From assembly GCA_963582255.1 (NCBI GenBank), contig CAUZRD010000044.1, forward strand, positions 1 to 13,748: 13,748 nt of DNA. Direction: 5' to 3'. A program made the translations under genes and the position numbers. Under the pieces are notes generated by a model. It was not told the DNA's origin, ran no database searches, and was given only the letters and a program-made list of their open reading frames with translations. The stretch comes from CAUZRD01 sp963582255 (GTDB lineage Bacteria; Pseudomonadota; Alphaproteobacteria; Rhizobiales; TMED25). Below are positions 12,714 to 13,748 of the stretch, one piece after another (the first letter of the stretch is position 1; each line of letters starts with the position of its first letter).

Positions 12714-13748
12714 ATGGCGTCGTTCAGTTTATTGTTTCTTCCAGGTGACGGAATTGGTCCGGAAGTCATGGGTCAGGTCGAACGGGTGGTTCAATGGTTC
12801 AACGGTCACACCGATCTCGATTTTGAGATTGAGCGGGATCTGGTGGGTGGAATTGCTTATGACGCCCATGGGAAGGCTATTTCAGAAGATGCAATGAAAC
12901 TGGCACAAAATTGTGATGCAGTTATCTTCGGTGCGGTCGGTGGGCCGCAGTGGGATGATGTCCCATTTGATGTGCGCCCAGAGGCGGGTCTATTACGTTT
13001 GCGCAAGGATCTTGATCTGTTTGCTAATCTACGTCCGGCAATCTGTTACGAACCGCTTGCGGATGCGTCTAGTCTGAAGCGAGAGTTGGTCGAAGGACTT
13101 GATATTCTGATTTTGCGCGAACTTACTGGCGGGGTTTATTTTGGTGAGCCCAAGGAAATTATTGATTTGGGCAATGGCCAGCGACGTGCGATCGACACCC
13201 AAGTCTATGAGACCTTTGAGGTGGAGCGTATTGCAAGGGTAGGATTTGAGCTTGCCCGCGCGCGCTCTAACAAACTTACTTCGACCGAAAAACGTAATGT
13301 CATGAAATCAGGGGTATTTTGGCGCGAGGTAGTGATGGATGTACATCAGCGTGAATATCAAGATGTGGAGCTTAATCATATTCTTGCCGATGCATGTGCC
13401 ATGCAGCTTGTGCGTAACCCTAAGCAGTTTGATGTCATCGTTGCGGACAATCTGTTCGGAGATATTTTGTCCGATGAGGCAGCTATGCTGACCGGCTCTA
13501 TGGGTATGTTGCCATCAGCTTCTCTCGGTAATGAGAATGCCGAGACTGGACGACGAAAGGCAATGTATGAGCCAGTTCATGGCTCCGCTCCCGATATATC
13601 AGGCAGAGGTATTGCAAATCCAATTGCGGAAATTGCTTCCTTCGGTATGGCGTTAAAATATTCATTTGACCGGAGTGAAGAAGCCAAAATGGTAGATAAG
13701 GCAATTGCGGCTGCACTAGATCACGGCCTACGCACACCAGATATAATG
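12714..13748 (+). CDS. leuB: 3-isopropylmalate dehydrogenase (3' end outside window)
   Basis: The frame is open for 345 codons to the right edge, where about 20 to 25 residues are missing (family length about 365 to 370). LeuB oxidises and decarboxylates 3-isopropylmalate with NAD+ to 2-oxoisocaproate. Visible motifs are the N-terminal LPGDGIGPEV (Gly11-Glu17), FANLRPA, LRELTGGVYFG, the active-site segment TSTEKRNVMKSGVFWREV with the catalytic Lys, VADNLFGDILSDEAAM with the Mg2+-binding Asp residues, and YEPVHGSAPDISGRGIANPIA for NAD+ binding. No frameshift was found. A strong ribosome-binding site, GAAGGAG (12698-12704), sits nine bases before the ATG. The gene normally stands next to leuD; here it is separated from it by four genes of a different pathway. 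Confidence 0.98.
   Translation, partial: MASFSLLFLPGDGIGPEVMGQVERVVQWFNGHTDLDFEIERDLVGGIAYDAHGKAISEDAMKLAQNCDAVIFGAVGGPQWDDVPFDVRPEAGLLRLRKDLDLFANLRPAICYEPLADASSLKRELVEGLDILILRELTGGVYFGEPKEIIDLGNGQRRAIDTQVYETFEVERIARVGFELARARSNKLTSTEKRNVMKSGVFWREVVMDVHQREYQDVELNHILADACAMQLVRNPKQFDVIVADNLFGDILSDEAAMLTGSMGMLPSASLGNENAETGRRKAMYEPVHGSAPDISGRGIANPIAEIASFGMALKYSFDRSEEAKMVDKAIAAALDHGLRTPDIM

Noticed and set aside
1..13748. CRISPR array, tRNA or rRNA genes, insertion sequences, integrase
   Set aside because: No regular direct repeats, no cloverleaf-like gene, no transposase or integrase motif, and no paired terminal inverted repeats were noticed on reading both strands.

Overview
The window looks like a chromosomal segment of an alphaproteobacterium. 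The evidence is the pairing of rplS (ribosomal protein L19 with a long C-terminal tail) with the leucine-biosynthesis genes leuC, leuD and leuB on one strand, an arrangement familiar from that class (established knowledge). Base composition by eye is moderate, near 50% GC, and codon use looks similar across all genes. No rRNA, tRNA, CRISPR array, integrase or insertion sequence was seen.

Layout. On the minus strand, positions 3192 to 1 hold a probable three-gene catabolic operon read right to left: an amidase-signature enzyme, a metal-dependent cyclase-family hydrolase (isatin hydrolase / kynurenine formamidase type), and an acyl-CoA-dehydrogenase-fold flavoenzyme cut off by the window edge. 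This operon diverges from rplS across a 296-bp region with good promoter candidates in both directions and a 17-bp palindrome that abuts the minus-strand -35 box. On the plus strand follow rplS, an M42-family metallo-aminopeptidase, leuC and leuD. After a 409-bp gap come three tightly packed subunit genes of a molybdenum hydroxylase (FAD, 2Fe-2S and molybdopterin subunits), an enolase-superfamily enzyme of the mandelate racemase subgroup, and finally leuB, cut off by the right edge.

How the genes work together. LeuC+LeuD (isopropylmalate isomerase) and LeuB (isopropylmalate dehydrogenase) carry out successive steps of leucine synthesis, but here leuD and leuB are separated by about 5.4 kb of oxidative and catabolic genes. 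The molybdenum hydroxylase lacks the CO dehydrogenase active-site signature, so it probably hydroxylates an organic substrate, perhaps a heterocycle or aldehyde. The enolase-superfamily protein keeps every catalytic position of mandelate racemase at the same spacing, so it should be an active racemase or acid dehydratase. On the other strand, a flavin oxygenase, a cyclic-amide-opening hydrolase and an amidase together suggest breakdown of an N-heterocyclic or amide compound. Whether the two catabolic blocks act in one pathway is unknown. The substrate of none of these enzymes can be fixed from sequence alone.
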